Shown here in pieces: positions 25,492 to 34,676 of a DNA stretch of 64,000 bases. The position numbers and the translations under genes are program-made. Source of the stretch: AP-15 sp963724435. GTDB taxonomy: Bacteria > Pseudomonadota > Alphaproteobacteria > ATCC43930 > CGMCC-115725. How positions within the stretch are numbered: the stretch's first letter is position 1; the number at the start of each line of letters is the position of its first letter. The notes below the pieces were generated by a model. It searched no databases and was not told the DNA's origin. It saw only the letters and a list, made by a program, of their open reading frames with translations. The stretch spans positions 45,764 to 109,763 of the forward strand of contig CAVRUN010000017.1 of NCBI GenBank assembly GCA_963724435.1, written 5' to 3'.

Positions 25492-27039
25492 ATGTCAGAG
25501 ACACTTCCCTATACCGGCAAGGAATTTCTCGACAGCCTCGATGATGGCAGAGAGGTGTGGATCTACGGCGAGCGCGTAAAAAAGATCACCGAGCACCCGG
25601 CCTTTCGCAATACCGCGCGGATGATCGCGCGGCTTTACGATGCGCTGCATCGCGACCACACCGAGGAAAGGAATGTTCTCTCCTGCCCGACCGAATGGGG
25701 TGGGTTCACGCACCGATATTTTGTCGGACCTCGTTCGGCCGAGGATCAGGTGGCCGCCCGCGATGCGATCGCGGCGTGGTCGCGGCTGACTTACGGATGG
25801 CTCGGCCGGTCACCCGATTACAAGGCGGCTTTCCTCGCCACGCTCGGCGCTAACGCGGAGTTTTACGAGCCTTATCAGGAGAACGCGCGCCGCTGGTATC
25901 GCTTTAGTCAGGAACGGGTGCCATTCGTCAATCATGCGATCGTGCAGCCGCCGGTCGACCGCAACATGGCTCCTGGCGCCCCGGGAGGCCCGAGCGACGT
26001 TTACGCGCATGTGACTAAGGAGACCGATGCCGGCATCCGCGTCACCGGAGCAAAGGTGGTCGCGACCGGCTCGGCGTTGACGCATTTCACCTTTGTCGCC
26101 CATGCCGGGGTGCTCCCGGTGCAGGACAAGAATTTCGCGATTGTCTTCCTGGTGCCGACTGGGGCGCCGGGAGTCAAATTTCTCTGCCGCGTGTCGAACG
26201 AACAGCGTGCGGCCGTCCTCGGCAGCCCGTTCGACTACCCGCTATCGAGCCGCCTCGATGAGAATGACGCGATCTTTATCATGGATGACGTGCTGGTGCC
26301 GTGGGAGGACGTGTTCGTCTACGCCGACATTGATAAGGCCAATAAATTCTTCCCGAACAGCGGGTTTCTGCCGCGCGCGATGCTGCAGGGCTGCACCCGG
26401 CTTGCGGTCAAGCTCGACTTTATCATCGGCCTCATGGTGAAGGCGACGGAGATGGCTGGTACCCGCGCCTTCCGCGGGGTCGAAGCCAATATTGGCGAGG
26501 TCATTGCCTGGCGAAACACGATGTGGGGGCTTTCGGACGCAATGGCCAAACGCGCCGAACCGTGGGCGGGCGGCTGCGTGTTGCCCGCGCTGGAGCCGGC
26601 AATGGCCTACCGCATCCTCGCCCCGGAGGCCTATGTTCAGATCAAGCATCTGATCGAGAAAACGGTCGCCAGCAGCTTGATTTACCTCAACTCGCATGCG
26701 CGCGACTTTAAGACGCCGGAGATGCGGCAATACCTTGACCGCTATGTGCGCGGCTCCGGCGGGGTCAGTGCAGTCGAGCGGGTAAAGCTGATGAAGCTGC
26801 TATGGGACGCGATCGGCAGCGAGTTCGGCGCCCGCCACGAGCTCTACGAAATAAACTATGCCGGCAGCCACGAAGAAATTCGTATCGACGCCCTACGCGC
26901 CTCGATCGGCTCGGGCCAATACGAGCGCTGGAAGAGCTTTGCCGATAGCTGCATGGCCGAATACGACCTCGACGGCTGGACCGCCCCCGATCTGATTAAT
27001 CCCGACGATGTTAGCGTCCTCGCAGGCAGCAAGGGATAA
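25492..27039 (+). CDS. 4-hydroxyphenylacetate 3-hydroxylase (HpaB) family protein
   Basis: A 515-aa member of the HpaB family of FADH2-dependent phenol monooxygenases, which also contains chlorophenol hydroxylases and 4-hydroxybutyryl-CoA dehydratase. The N-terminal block VWIYGERVKKITEHPAFRN is the family hallmark, and MDDVLVPWEDVFVY and GSEFGARHELYEINYAG follow in the C-terminal domain. The start at 25492 has GGGAGA upstream. No flavin reductase (HpaC) gene is beside it, so reduced flavin must come from elsewhere. Likely acts in aromatic compound breakdown with the divergent SDR. Confidence 0.87.
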   Translation: MSETLPYTGKEFLDSLDDGREVWIYGERVKKITEHPAFRNTARMIARLYDALHRDHTEERNVLSCPTEWGGFTHRYFVGPRSAEDQVAARDAIAAWSRLTYGWLGRSPDYKAAFLATLGANAEFYEPYQENARRWYRFSQERVPFVNHAIVQPPVDRNMAPGAPGGPSDVYAHVTKETDAGIRVTGAKVVATGSALTHFTFVAHAGVLPVQDKNFAIVFLVPTGAPGVKFLCRVSNEQRAAVLGSPFDYPLSSRLDENDAIFIMDDVLVPWEDVFVYADIDKANKFFPNSGFLPRAMLQGCTRLAVKLDFIIGLMVKATEMAGTRAFRGVEANIGEVIAWRNTMWGLSDAMAKRAEPWAGGCVLPALEPAMAYRILAPEAYVQIKHLIEKTVASSLIYLNSHARDFKTPEMRQYLDRYVRGSGGVSAVERVKLMKLLWDAIGSEFGARHELYEINYAGSHEEIRIDALRASIGSGQYERWKSFADSCMAEYDLDGWTAPDLINPDDVSVLAGSKG

Positions 27040-27660
27040 CGACTGCCGCTTCCCAGCGCACCGCAAGCTAAAATCGAGAAATGGTCCGTCGCGCGGTTTA
27101 AATTGCGAGCAAAGTTGGCGCGTCTGCGGGGCGAGCGGCTTCGCTCGCTCGAAACACCGGCGAGGGTCCGCGGTTGCTTCAACCTCGCGGCAAATCGTGT
27201 CGTAAGCCGAGTTTGAAAGAGCGGGCTCGCAAAGGCGAAGCCAGAGTCCCCGGCAGTACGATCGCGATACTCCTCTGAATGCCGCGCTCGGCGGACTGTG
27301 CTAACCCGCGTCCCAAACCGAGTACCGGGAATACCAGCTCTGCGGCCTCAATCCGGTTCAGAAAACGGACGAATTCCTCGTGGCGGTGGCGCGCCATGCA
27401 TGTCGATGACACTGCCGGCGAGGACATTTGTAAGCTAATGCGATCGGCAGCTACCGCGGCCAATCGCTCACGGTCGGCCGCACTCACCTCGGGACTGATC
27501 CCCCCGCACCCAGCATCATTACACAGACCCCGCCAATAGGAATCCTATGATGCGCCGCACGAGTAGTCCAGTATAATTGATCATTGATTTATCTTGGAAC
27601 CTCTTTGCACGCTAAACGTACGCAAGACATCACCCCGTGCAAAACGAGGAGATGAACAAG
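27040..27660. other. Gene-poor region with an IS630 remnant
   Basis: Between the HpaB-type gene and a small conserved gene there is no intact gene. The only recognisable content is the decayed IS630-family transposase described separately (27329-27487). A TATAAT at 27572-27577, about 85 bases before the small gene, is a possible -10 element, but no good -35 box stands at the right distance. Confidence 0.5.
27329..27487 (-). pseudogene. IS630-family transposase remnant, internally deleted
   Basis: One open frame joins two separate pieces of an IS630-type transposase. Its first 16-20 residues (GTG start, SAADRERLAAVAADR) match the N-terminus of these transposases, and residues 31-48 (MARHRHEEFVRFLNRIEA) match the segment between the catalytic acids, normally about 200 residues further on. 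The part between, including the first Asp of the DDE triad, is gone, as is the C-terminus. No terminal inverted repeats were found. It marks an old insertion. Confidence 0.65.
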
Positions 27661-27867
27661 ATGGACAAACTTCCCTCAGACAAGCCCGACCAAAACCCGA
27701 AACCCACAGAAAAAGAGACGATCGATCATTTGGTCGAGCACGTGTTCGATCCGGAAGCGGCCGAAAAGCAACCCCAGCCGTCAACGACCGACAGCGGCGC
27801 TTCGGTCGAAGAGCAGGTGCGCAAGGAGTGGGACCCAAAAAAGCAGGGCGGTCTGCCGGTTTTGTAA
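27661..27867 (+). CDS. Small hydrophilic conserved protein
   Basis: A 68-aa charged protein rich in Lys, Glu, Pro and Asp, with no membrane segment and no Cys. It ends in VEEQVRKEWDPKKQGGLPVL, a tail I have the impression is shared by small proteins of related soil alphaproteobacteria, though no family name can be given. The ATG at 27661 is 8 bases after a strong GAGGAG; ATG codons at 27637 and 27652 are less well placed. Probably intrinsically disordered. Confidence 0.55.
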   Translation: MDKLPSDKPDQNPKPTEKETIDHLVEHVFDPEAAEKQPQPSTTDSGASVEEQVRKEWDPKKQGGLPVL

Positions 27868-27918
27868 GCAAGGTAATAATATTTAGGGGAAAGTGGACAG
27901 CCTTTAGAGAAAGTCGCT

Positions 27919-28180
27919 GTGGCTACACTTCCTTTTGGTCCGCTCACTCAGCGTAGCGTGCACCTTTGCATCGATATGCAGAACCTGTTTGCCGGGGCAA
28001 CGCCGTGGCACACGCCGTGGATGACTCGCGTGCTCCCGGTGGTCGAGGAAATTGCCGCCGTCACGCATCGCAGACAGTGTTTACCCGGTTCATCCCGCCG
28101 GCGAAAGCCGAGGACGTGTCAGGCACATGGCAGCGATATTTTCAGCGCTGGGCAGAGATGACCCGCGACGTAACCCGGGC
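27919..28180 (+). pseudogene. Frameshifted isochorismatase-type cysteine hydrolase remnant
   Basis: The first frame reads RSVHLCIDMQNLFAGATPWH and WMTRVLPVVEEIAA, the N-terminal catalytic-Asp block of isochorismatase-like hydrolases. Near 28070 the match moves to another frame: QTVFTRFIPPAKAEDVSGTW and QRYFQRWAEMTRDV. The remaining half of the enzyme, including the catalytic Cys, is missing before the VOC gene. Both a frameshift and a 3' truncation are therefore visible. Confidence 0.7.
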
Positions 28181-28224
28181 ACCCCGGAAAGCGGCGCTAG
28201 CCGCTCCCCGGATCGTTTTTGGGA

Positions 28225-28698
28225 CTAGAGCGCTTCTTCTTTGATCGGGGCGAGATCGTAGCGCTCCATTGCAAAGCTGATCGCTTCGTTCCAGCCGCGG
28301 CTGCGGATGTCGATCTGCACCTCGTCAGGGCCGAGATACTTCAAATTGACAGCGTCGCCCATCGGAGTCGTCTCGGCGCGCTCGGTTTTGGGGATCGGGA
28401 CGGGCTTGAAATTCGCCGCTTCGAGTTCTTTCGCCTTCGCCTGCTCGTCGTCGACATAAAAGCCGATGTGGTGAATGCCACGCAGATCGGAGGTTTGCCC
28501 CGGGCCGAGTTTTGGCGCACCGGGCTCGCCATACTTAAGAATAGCGAAGTAAATGTAGCCGTCGCTGAGCCAAACACCTTTTTCACCGCTGTCGCCGGGC
28601 CGGCGGTAAAGTTCGGTCAGGCCGAAATGTTCCTTATAGAACTCTGCGGTTTTTGCGGGATCGTCGGTCACGAGTGCGATATGCCTGATTCGCGCCAT
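28225..28698 (-). CDS. VOC family protein (glyoxalase-like)
   Basis: A 157-aa vicinal-oxygen-chelate fold protein. The paired beta-alpha-beta modules begin at RIRHIALVTDDPAKTAEFY and at LRGIHHIGFYVDDEQAKAKE; metal ligands are likely His7, a Glu or Tyr in the middle and His in GIHHIGF, with a C-terminal Glu in PDEVQIDI. The ATG at 28698 follows GGAGATGG; an upstream ATG at 28767 would add 23 poor residues. It lies 108 bases after the lyase gene on the same strand, so they could be co-transcribed. Dioxygenase, epimerase and lyase roles are all possible. Confidence 0.83.
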   Translation of the reverse strand: MARIRHIALVTDDPAKTAEFYKEHFGLTELYRRPGDSGEKGVWLSDGYIYFAILKYGEPGAPKLGPGQTSDLRGIHHIGFYVDDEQAKAKELEAANFKPVPIPKTERAETTPMGDAVNLKYLGPDEVQIDIRSRGWNEAISFAMERYDLAPIKEEAL

Positions 28699-28806
28699 CT
28701 GCCATCTCCCTAAGCTTCTGCACTTGTCGCAGCGCAGATATTGCTGTGTAGGCTTTCTGGCGCGCAACCGTCAAGCCGCAGGCGAACACGCTCGCGCGAT
28801 CAGGAT

Positions 28807-30168
28807 TCAGCGATGCGCCAGCAGATGATCGACCATTGCCGGGGCGGCGCCGAGGTAGTTCTTAGGGTCGGTGAGGGCGCTCAATTTGTCGGCGCCGAGC
28901 GGGCCGGCGACGGCCGGGGTTTCGAGTAGAACGTCCAGTAACGGCCGGTCATTTTCGATCGCAACATTGCAAGCGTCGTAGACTAGGTCGTGAGCCTCGT
29001 TGCGTCCGGTGTGTGGGGCGAGGCCCATCATCGCCGCCTCGGCGACGATCAGGCCATGCGTCATGCCGAGGTTCTTGGCCATCCGCGCCGGATCGACAAT
29101 CAGGCCACCCAGCAAGAAGCGGGACTGGCGCAGTGCGCCGCCGGCATAACCAAACGCCTCCGGAACCGCCACCCATTCGACATGCCACGGCCCGGTCGCA
29201 CGCTCGAAATCGCTGACCAACGCGTCGAGCACGAGCCCGGACTGCTGCCGCAATACCTTGGCGGCGGCAAGGATCAGCTCGCACGAGATCGGGTTGCGCT
29301 TTTGCGGCATCGTCGAGCTCGAGCCGCGACCCGCGACAAACGGTTCGGCCGCTTCGCCGAACTCGGTCGCCGACATCAACATCACATCGTAAGCGATTTT
29401 ACCAAGACTGCCGGAGAGCAACGCCAATGCTTGCACCGTCTCGGCGATGCCGTCGCGGGCGACGTGCCAGGTGATCGGCGGGTCGCCGAGTCCGAGTTCG
29501 CGCGCGAGTTCGGTGCGGCTCCTGACGATTTCGGCGCCTTCGCCGAGCGAGGCCAGCGTGCCGGCCGCGCCGCCGAACTGAGCGAGCAAGACACGAGGCC
29601 GGAGCTGCGCCAGCCGCTCGGCGTGGCGATCGAGCGCCGACAGCCAGATCGCCGCCTTGTAGCCGAAGGTTATCGGCAGTGCGTGCTGCAGATGGGTGCG
29701 TCCTGCCATTGGCGTGTCGCGATAGCGGCGCGCGAGGTCGGCCAAGTGGCCCCGCGCTGCCGTAAGATCGGCATCAAGCAGGTCAAGCCCGTCGCGGATC
29801 TGAAGCACCACGGCGGTGTCCATGATGTCCTGAGTTGTCGCGCCCCAATGCAGCCAGCGCCCTGACTCGCCCGCCTTTTCGCCGAGCTGGCGGACCAATG
29901 GCAGGATCGGATAGCCGACATTCTCGGTCTCGCGCTTCAGCCGCGCGAGGTCGAGGGTTTCGGGGTTCTCCGAGATTCCGGCGACCGCGTGCGAAATTGC
30001 CGCTGCAGCCTCGGCGGGGATCATTCCGAGCCGGGCCTGAGCGCGGGCGAGTGCCGCCTCCACCTCGGCGCAGCGTGCCAAAAAAGCGTGGTCACCGAAC
30101 ACGGCGCGCATTGCCGCGGTGCCGAACATGTCGGCGAAGATTGCCGAATCGAGAATGCCGATCGCCAT
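28807..30168 (-). CDS. Fumarase/aspartase-superfamily lyase (PcaB/PurB-like)
   Basis: A 453-aa lyase of the adenylosuccinate lyase/3-carboxy-cis,cis-muconate cycloisomerase branch. The superfamily signature is GSSSTMPQKRNP (about 285-296), the HWGATTQDIMDTA block (about 106-118) and GRTHLQHALPITFG (about 155-168) are the other two active-site regions. Length and the C-terminal domain fit 3-carboxymuconate cycloisomerase (PcaB) or malonate/fumarate-type lyases. No other protocatechuate genes are adjacent except the distant carboxymuconolactone decarboxylase-family gene at 57.8 kb, so the substrate is open. Confidence 0.85.
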   Translation of the reverse strand: MAIGILDSAIFADMFGTAAMRAVFGDHAFLARCAEVEAALARAQARLGMIPAEAAAAISHAVAGISENPETLDLARLKRETENVGYPILPLVRQLGEKAGESGRWLHWGATTQDIMDTAVVLQIRDGLDLLDADLTAARGHLADLARRYRDTPMAGRTHLQHALPITFGYKAAIWLSALDRHAERLAQLRPRVLLAQFGGAAGTLASLGEGAEIVRSRTELARELGLGDPPITWHVARDGIAETVQALALLSGSLGKIAYDVMLMSATEFGEAAEPFVAGRGSSSTMPQKRNPISCELILAAAKVLRQQSGLVLDALVSDFERATGPWHVEWVAVPEAFGYAGGALRQSRFLLGGLIVDPARMAKNLGMTHGLIVAEAAMMGLAPHTGRNEAHDLVYDACNVAIENDRPLLDVLLETPAVAGPLGADKLSALTDPKNYLGAAPAMVDHLLAHR

Positions 30169-30242
30169 AGGACCCGCCCTGTCACTCGCAAGCTGAGGTT
30201 AGCGCCGCGGAAGCATCAAATGCCGGGAGCAGATGTAGCGCT

Positions 30243-31064
30243 TTACGCCCGTTGATTCCCGGCGCAGTGGGACGGGATATCGGTCCAACCAGCCTTGGTA
30301 AGGTGCTGAAGCGCCGGGAAGCGGGACTTGTAGGCCATCTTTGGGCTTTCGGCGATCCAGTACCCGAGATAGACAAAGGGCTCGCCCTGTCGCCGGCATT
30401 CGTCGATGAACCACAATATGCTTAAGCTACCGAGGCTGCGCTTGTGCTGGAACGGATCAAAGAAGCTGTAGACTGCGGAGATGCCGTCATCGAGCCGGTC
30501 GATCAGCGAAGCGGCCACAAGACTGCCAGCCTTGTCGCGGAATTCGGCAATCTCGGTGCGCACCGGCGATTCCTCGACCATGCCGCGATAGTCGCGGAAA
30601 CTCATCGTTGCCATCTCGCTATCGCCATGCCGGGCATGCTGATAGCCCCAGAACAGGCGGAACTGCTCGACTGTCCCGCGTGGCGGAACAAGGTCGACCG
30701 ATAGATCGTGGTTGGCGTTTCGGATACGCCGTGTCCAGCGCGTATCCTCGAACCGTTCCACAGCGATACGCACCGGCACGCAGGCGGTGCAGCCTCGGCA
30801 GGCTGGCCGGTACGCGAAATTATGACTGCGGCGAAACCCGGCGCGTGACAAATCGTCATAGGCGAACGCGGCGGCGCCGCTGTCGAGTTCAACGATCAGC
30901 TTGCGCTCGGCCCGGCCCGGGACGTACGGGCAGGCGACCGCCGAAGTCGCATGAAATTGCAATAATGGGCCAGCGAACCGAGGCCTCGGCTCGCCGCGGC
31001 GGCGGTTGCGAACGAGCCGGTCACTCGCCCCCTCGTCGCTAACCTCCCCCGAGCCGAGACCCAT
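30243..31064 (-). CDS. bpt: Aspartate/glutamate leucyltransferase
   Basis: A 273-aa aminoacyl-tRNA-protein transferase of the Bpt/ATE family, which adds Leu from tRNA to N-terminal Asp or Glu and so feeds proteins to ClpAPS. Conserved features: ACPYVPGRAERKLIVEL near residue 45, the Cys cluster YRPACRGCTACVPVRIAV, HARHGD, and SLGSLSILWFIDECRRQG followed by YLGYWI. The N-terminal 35 residues before the conserved core are longer than usual, but no in-frame start lies between, so ATG 31064 is kept. Confidence 0.9.
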   Translation of the reverse strand: MGLGSGEVSDEGASDRLVRNRRRGEPRPRFAGPLLQFHATSAVACPYVPGRAERKLIVELDSGAAAFAYDDLSRAGFRRSHNFAYRPACRGCTACVPVRIAVERFEDTRWTRRIRNANHDLSVDLVPPRGTVEQFRLFWGYQHARHGDSEMATMSFRDYRGMVEESPVRTEIAEFRDKAGSLVAASLIDRLDDGISAVYSFFDPFQHKRSLGSLSILWFIDECRRQGEPFVYLGYWIAESPKMAYKSRFPALQHLTKAGWTDIPSHCAGNQRA

Positions 31065-31145
31065 TGCGTACCCCTATTTGCCGATTTGCATCATTCGCCC
31101 AAGTATGAACGAGAGCGGGCCGTTGATGCCAGCCCCGACCGCGTT

Positions 31146-31466
31146 TCATTTGCTCGGCCCGGCGGTCCAACGGAACCCTATCAGGACGTTGTTGTCGAAT
31201 TTGCACTCCACCGCCAGATGGCGAGCGATCGCAGCAGCTGGTGGCAGGTTGGTCCGGTCGCCCTCGACGTGTGCGACGATGGCCGTCAGGCTCGTAGCCG
31301 CAGCCTCGCGCTTGGTGATGTCGATATCGGCGCCGGGATAGGCCAGGGTCATGATCTGGGCGCAGCGATCCGCCATGCCACCTTCCGGCACCAGATGGCA
31401 AGCGGCGATCGTGAAAGCAGGCCAGCCCGCGGCCAGCGCAACGCTGACTCGTCGAAAATGGAACAT
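31146..31466 (-). CDS. Small predicted lipoprotein
   Basis: A 106-aa exported protein. The N-terminus MFHFRRVSVALAAGWPAF then TIAAC gives a signal with a lipobox (IAAC), so Cys23 is probably lipidated. The mature part carries CAQIMTLAYPGADIDITKRE and a C-terminal VECKFDNNVLIGFRW block with two further Cys. I do not recognise a named family. The frame is open further 5' but that part overlaps the divergent dehydrogenase gene and is not protein-like. The two starts face each other over 55 bases. Confidence 0.65.
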   Translation of the reverse strand: MFHFRRVSVALAAGWPAFTIAACHLVPEGGMADRCAQIMTLAYPGADIDITKREAAATSLTAIVAHVEGDRTNLPPAAAIARHLAVECKFDNNVLIGFRWTAGPSK

Positions 31467-31521
31467 GCAGCGATACTGTTCGGTACAGCGTTGAATGGCA
31501 ATTCCGGCGCCGGGGATGCAG

Positions 31522-32505
31522 ATGCGCGTACAATTGCTGACCGAACCAAAACGGCCGCTGGTAGCGGCGCAGGTGGCGCCGCCGCGGCCGGGGCCGGGGC
31601 AACTGCTGATCGCAGTGCGTGCCTGCGCGGTGTGCCGGACCGATTTGCACGTTGTCGATGGCGAATTGCCGGACCCGAAATTGCCGCTCGTTCTCGGCCA
31701 CGAGATCATCGGTATAGTCGCCGAAAAAGGCGCCGAGGTTGACCGCTTCGCTGTCGGCGACCGGGTTGGCGTGCCGTGGCTCGGCTGGACCTGCGGGGTA
31801 TGCGAATTTTGCTGCAGCGGCCGCGAAAATCTCTGCGATTACGCGCGTTTCACTGGCTACCAGATCGATGGCGGTTATGCCGAGCTGACGGTCGCCGATC
31901 AGCGGTATTGCTTCGCGATCGACCCTGTGTACAGCGATGTCGAGGCCGCGCCACTGATGTGCGCCGGGCTGATCGGCTACCGCACCTTGCGTATGGCCGG
32001 CGATGCGCGGCTGATTGGCATTTACGGGTTTGGCGCCGCCGCCCACATCATCGCGCAGGTGATCCGTCATCAGGGTCGAAAGTTTTTCGCATTTACGCGG
32101 ACCGGTGACCAGGAGGCACAGGACTTTGCCCGGCAATTAGGCGCCGAATGGGCCGGGGACTCGACAATGGCTCCCCCGGAGCCTCTCGACGCGGCGTTGA
32201 TTTTCGCGCCCGTGGGTGCATTGGTGCCGGCGGCGTTGGCCGCAACAAAAAAGGGCGGGACTGTCGTCAGCGGCGGTATCCATATGAGCGACATCCCGTC
32301 GTTTCCGTACCGGCTCCTGTGGGAGGAACGCGTGCTGCGCTCGGTCGCCAATCTCACCCGCCGCGACGCGGAAGAATTTCTCGCATTGGCGCCACAGACC
32401 GGAGTGCGGGCCGAGACAACCACATATCCTTTAGAGCGGGCGAATGACGCGCTCGCCGATTTGCTATACGGCCGGCTGCATGGCGCAGCGGTGCTTGTGC
32501 CTTAA
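31522..32505 (+). CDS. Zinc-dependent alcohol dehydrogenase family protein
   Basis: A protein of about 327 aa of the medium-chain dehydrogenase superfamily. Catalytic zinc ligands are Cys in CAVCRTDLH and the GHE pair in LVLGHEIIG; the structural zinc loop has four Cys in CGVCEFCCSGRENLC. The Rossmann motif is GIYGFGAAAH. Starts at 31495, 31516 and 31522 are possible; GGGG six bases before 31522 favours the last. Similar enzymes oxidise aliphatic alcohols with NAD(P). It precedes the amine oxidase gene on the same strand by 194 bases. Confidence 0.87.
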   Translation: MRVQLLTEPKRPLVAAQVAPPRPGPGQLLIAVRACAVCRTDLHVVDGELPDPKLPLVLGHEIIGIVAEKGAEVDRFAVGDRVGVPWLGWTCGVCEFCCSGRENLCDYARFTGYQIDGGYAELTVADQRYCFAIDPVYSDVEAAPLMCAGLIGYRTLRMAGDARLIGIYGFGAAAHIIAQVIRHQGRKFFAFTRTGDQEAQDFARQLGAEWAGDSTMAPPEPLDAALIFAPVGALVPAALAATKKGGTVVSGGIHMSDIPSFPYRLLWEERVLRSVANLTRRDAEEFLALAPQTGVRAETTTYPLERANDALADLLYGRLHGAAVLVP

Positions 32506-32699
32506 AGGCATGATGCGCTTGGGCCGTCTTACTGCCGCACAGGACTTTGACCATCACGGGGTTGCAAAAACCGTGTAGCGTCGCCGCCGGTATAACGATC
32601 AAGGTGCGGATCTTGCCGCCGCTGAAGCTTATGGGTGTAACCTCAAAACCCACCACGCGCCACCATCAAGCAAGCTGTAGCCACACGGTGAGGATAAAA

Positions 32700-33956
32700 A
32701 TGGCTGGCTTCCGCTCGGAAGTCGATATCGCGGTGATCGGCGCCGGCGCCGCCGGGATCGGTGCGACACGCCGGCTCGTCGAAGCTGGCGGGGTTACGGT
32801 CTTGGCGTTGGAGGCGCGGGGCCGCGTCGGCGGCCGGGTCAACACCATCGAACCGATCGGCTTTCCGCTCGACCGCGGCGCCGAGTGGCTGCATTCGGCC
32901 GACCGTAATCCGTTGTCGCCCATTGCCCAGCAGCTGGGCTTCTCAGTGCACCGCCGGCCACCGGAATGGACGACACGGCTGTCGCGCAGCGGTGAAACCA
33001 CTGAGGCCGAAGCCGATTGGCTTGCGACGCGCGAAGCGCAAGGCCGGGCGCGACGCAAAGCTGCGGCTGCACCGACCGACCGCTCGCTAGCGAGCACGCT
33101 AGAGCCCGGAGGCCGGTGGAATCAACTGCTTGACGCGACCAGCACATGGGGGAATGGCGCCGAACTCGATCGCGTGTCGGTCAAGGACTACGTCCGCTAC
33201 GACGACAACAGCACCAATATCAATTGGCGTCTGGGCGAGGGCTATGGCCGGCTGTTCGAAAAGCTGGCCGAAGGATTGCCGGTATTTCTTGAAACGCCGG
33301 TGTCGCGGATCGACCATAACGGGCGCAAGGTACGGGTTGAAACCGAGCGCGGTGTCGTCAATGCCGAGTGCGTTATCGTTACCGTGCCGACCTCGATCAT
33401 CGCCGCCGAAATTCTCTGCTTCGATCCGCCGCTCCACGACAAAACCGCGGCGGCGGCCGGCCTGCCCCTCGGAGTCGACGACAAATTGTTTATCGCCCTC
33501 GACAAAGCGCTAGCCGATATCGACCCTGGGGGTTTTCTCGTAGGTTCGACGACGCGGCGCGAAACCATGAACTATCAGGTGCGGCCGATGGGCCGGCCGG
33601 TGATCTACACATTTTTTGGCGGCCGTTTTGCCGCTGCGATGGAACGCGAAGGCGAGGCGGCGATTTTCGCCTTTGCCGCCGACGAATTGGCCAACATCCT
33701 GGGCAGCGATATCCGCAAACATATATCGCCGCTCGCCGCTACGGCTTGGCTGCTGGAGCCGTGGTCGCGCGGATCGTATTCCTACGCCTTACCGGGTCAC
33801 GCCGACGACCGCGCGGCCTTGGCCGCACCGGTCGACAATCGACTTTTCTTTGCCGGCGAAGCGACGTCGCCGTACTTCTTCTCAACCGCCCATGGGGCTT
33901 ATATGAGCGGCCTTACCGCCGCCGATGCTGCCCTGGCCAGCCTGCGTCCGCGCTGA
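32700..33956 (+). CDS. Flavin-containing amine oxidase
   Basis: A 418-aa FAD-dependent amine oxidase. The dinucleotide-binding motif is AVIGAGAAGIGATRRL (residues about 9-24), followed by LEARGRVGGRVNTIEP with the Arg-rich FAD contact, LDRGAEWLH, and the C-terminal FAD motif FFAGEATSPYFF. The family includes monoamine and polyamine oxidases and tryptophan monooxygenase. No signal peptide, so it is cytoplasmic. ATG 32700 follows GGTGAGGAT; upstream codons are not protein-like. The nearby potFGHI operon suggests, but does not prove, a polyamine substrate. Confidence 0.87.
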   Translation: MAGFRSEVDIAVIGAGAAGIGATRRLVEAGGVTVLALEARGRVGGRVNTIEPIGFPLDRGAEWLHSADRNPLSPIAQQLGFSVHRRPPEWTTRLSRSGETTEAEADWLATREAQGRARRKAAAAPTDRSLASTLEPGGRWNQLLDATSTWGNGAELDRVSVKDYVRYDDNSTNINWRLGEGYGRLFEKLAEGLPVFLETPVSRIDHNGRKVRVETERGVVNAECVIVTVPTSIIAAEILCFDPPLHDKTAAAAGLPLGVDDKLFIALDKALADIDPGGFLVGSTTRRETMNYQVRPMGRPVIYTFFGGRFAAAMEREGEAAIFAFAADELANILGSDIRKHISPLAATAWLLEPWSRGSYSYALPGHADDRAALAAPVDNRLFFAGEATSPYFFSTAHGAYMSGLTAADAALASLRPR

Positions 33957-33964
33957 GTCCAACG

Positions 33965-34564
33965 CTAAACCACACGCGGGCGTTCGTTCAGCGCTGGAAC
34001 CCGGATACCGTTATCATCCATGCGGACCGTGCTGATCGACCCGGTACCGACCTCGATCCGGTTATAAAAATCGAGCGGCATGCCGAGGGCGAACAACAGC
34101 GCGGCCCGGATCACGTCGCCATGGCTGACGAGAACGACAGTCTCGGCGAGATGGCTGCGGCGCAGATCAAAGAGGGCGCGGACCGTACGGTCTTGCACTT
34201 GCCGCCAGCTTTCGCCTCCCGGTATCGCAGCGATGCTGCGACAGGATTGCCACGGCGCCCAGCGTTGGTCCGTCCGGACCTGCTCGAAGGTCAAACCGGT
34301 CCACTCGCCAAAATCGAGCTCGATCAAATCTTCGCGGATAGCAACCGGTAGATCGAGACGACCGGCGAGGATCGCCGCGGTTTCGCGGGTCCGGTCGAGC
34401 GGGCTCGCATAAATTGCGTCGACCTTTTCCGCGGTCAGACGCTCGGCAACGGCTGCGGCCTCGGCTCGTCCCTTCGGCGACAGACCAATGCCGGTCGTCC
34501 GCCCAGCAATAATCCGGCTTTGCATCGCATGTTCGCCATGCCGCACCAAATGAAAGAGCGTCAC
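33965..34564 (-). CDS. Histidine phosphatase family protein
   Basis: A protein of about 199 aa in the branch-1 histidine phosphatase (phosphoglycerate mutase-like) superfamily. The phospho-acceptor His is in FHLVRHGEH, the second His in VSHGDVIRAALL, and IYASPLDRTRETA and ELDFGEWTGLTFEQV supply the remaining active-site residues. The GTG at 34564 follows AGGGGCAAG and gives the usual N-terminus; an ATG at 34618 would add 18 residues. It ends 9 bases after the converging amine oxidase stop. Substrate unknown; alpha-ribazole phosphatase-type and PGAM-type activities are both possible. Confidence 0.85.
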   Translation of the reverse strand: MTLFHLVRHGEHAMQSRIIAGRTTGIGLSPKGRAEAAAVAERLTAEKVDAIYASPLDRTRETAAILAGRLDLPVAIREDLIELDFGEWTGLTFEQVRTDQRWAPWQSCRSIAAIPGGESWRQVQDRTVRALFDLRRSHLAETVVLVSHGDVIRAALLFALGMPLDFYNRIEVGTGSISTVRMDDNGIRVPALNERPRVV

Positions 34565-34676
34565 CTTGCTTGCCCCTAAAAATTCGCGGAATGCCGGATT
34601 GTAACATTCGATCCGCACTGCGTCTCGGATCAGTCGGCGTTGACAATCACCAGCCTGGCTGATGTATGGCCCGGTT

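Noticed and set aside
31467..32136. Minus-strand frames extending the small lipoprotein upstream
   Set aside because: They run antisense through the alcohol dehydrogenase gene; the ATG at 31466 begins a proper lipoprotein signal.
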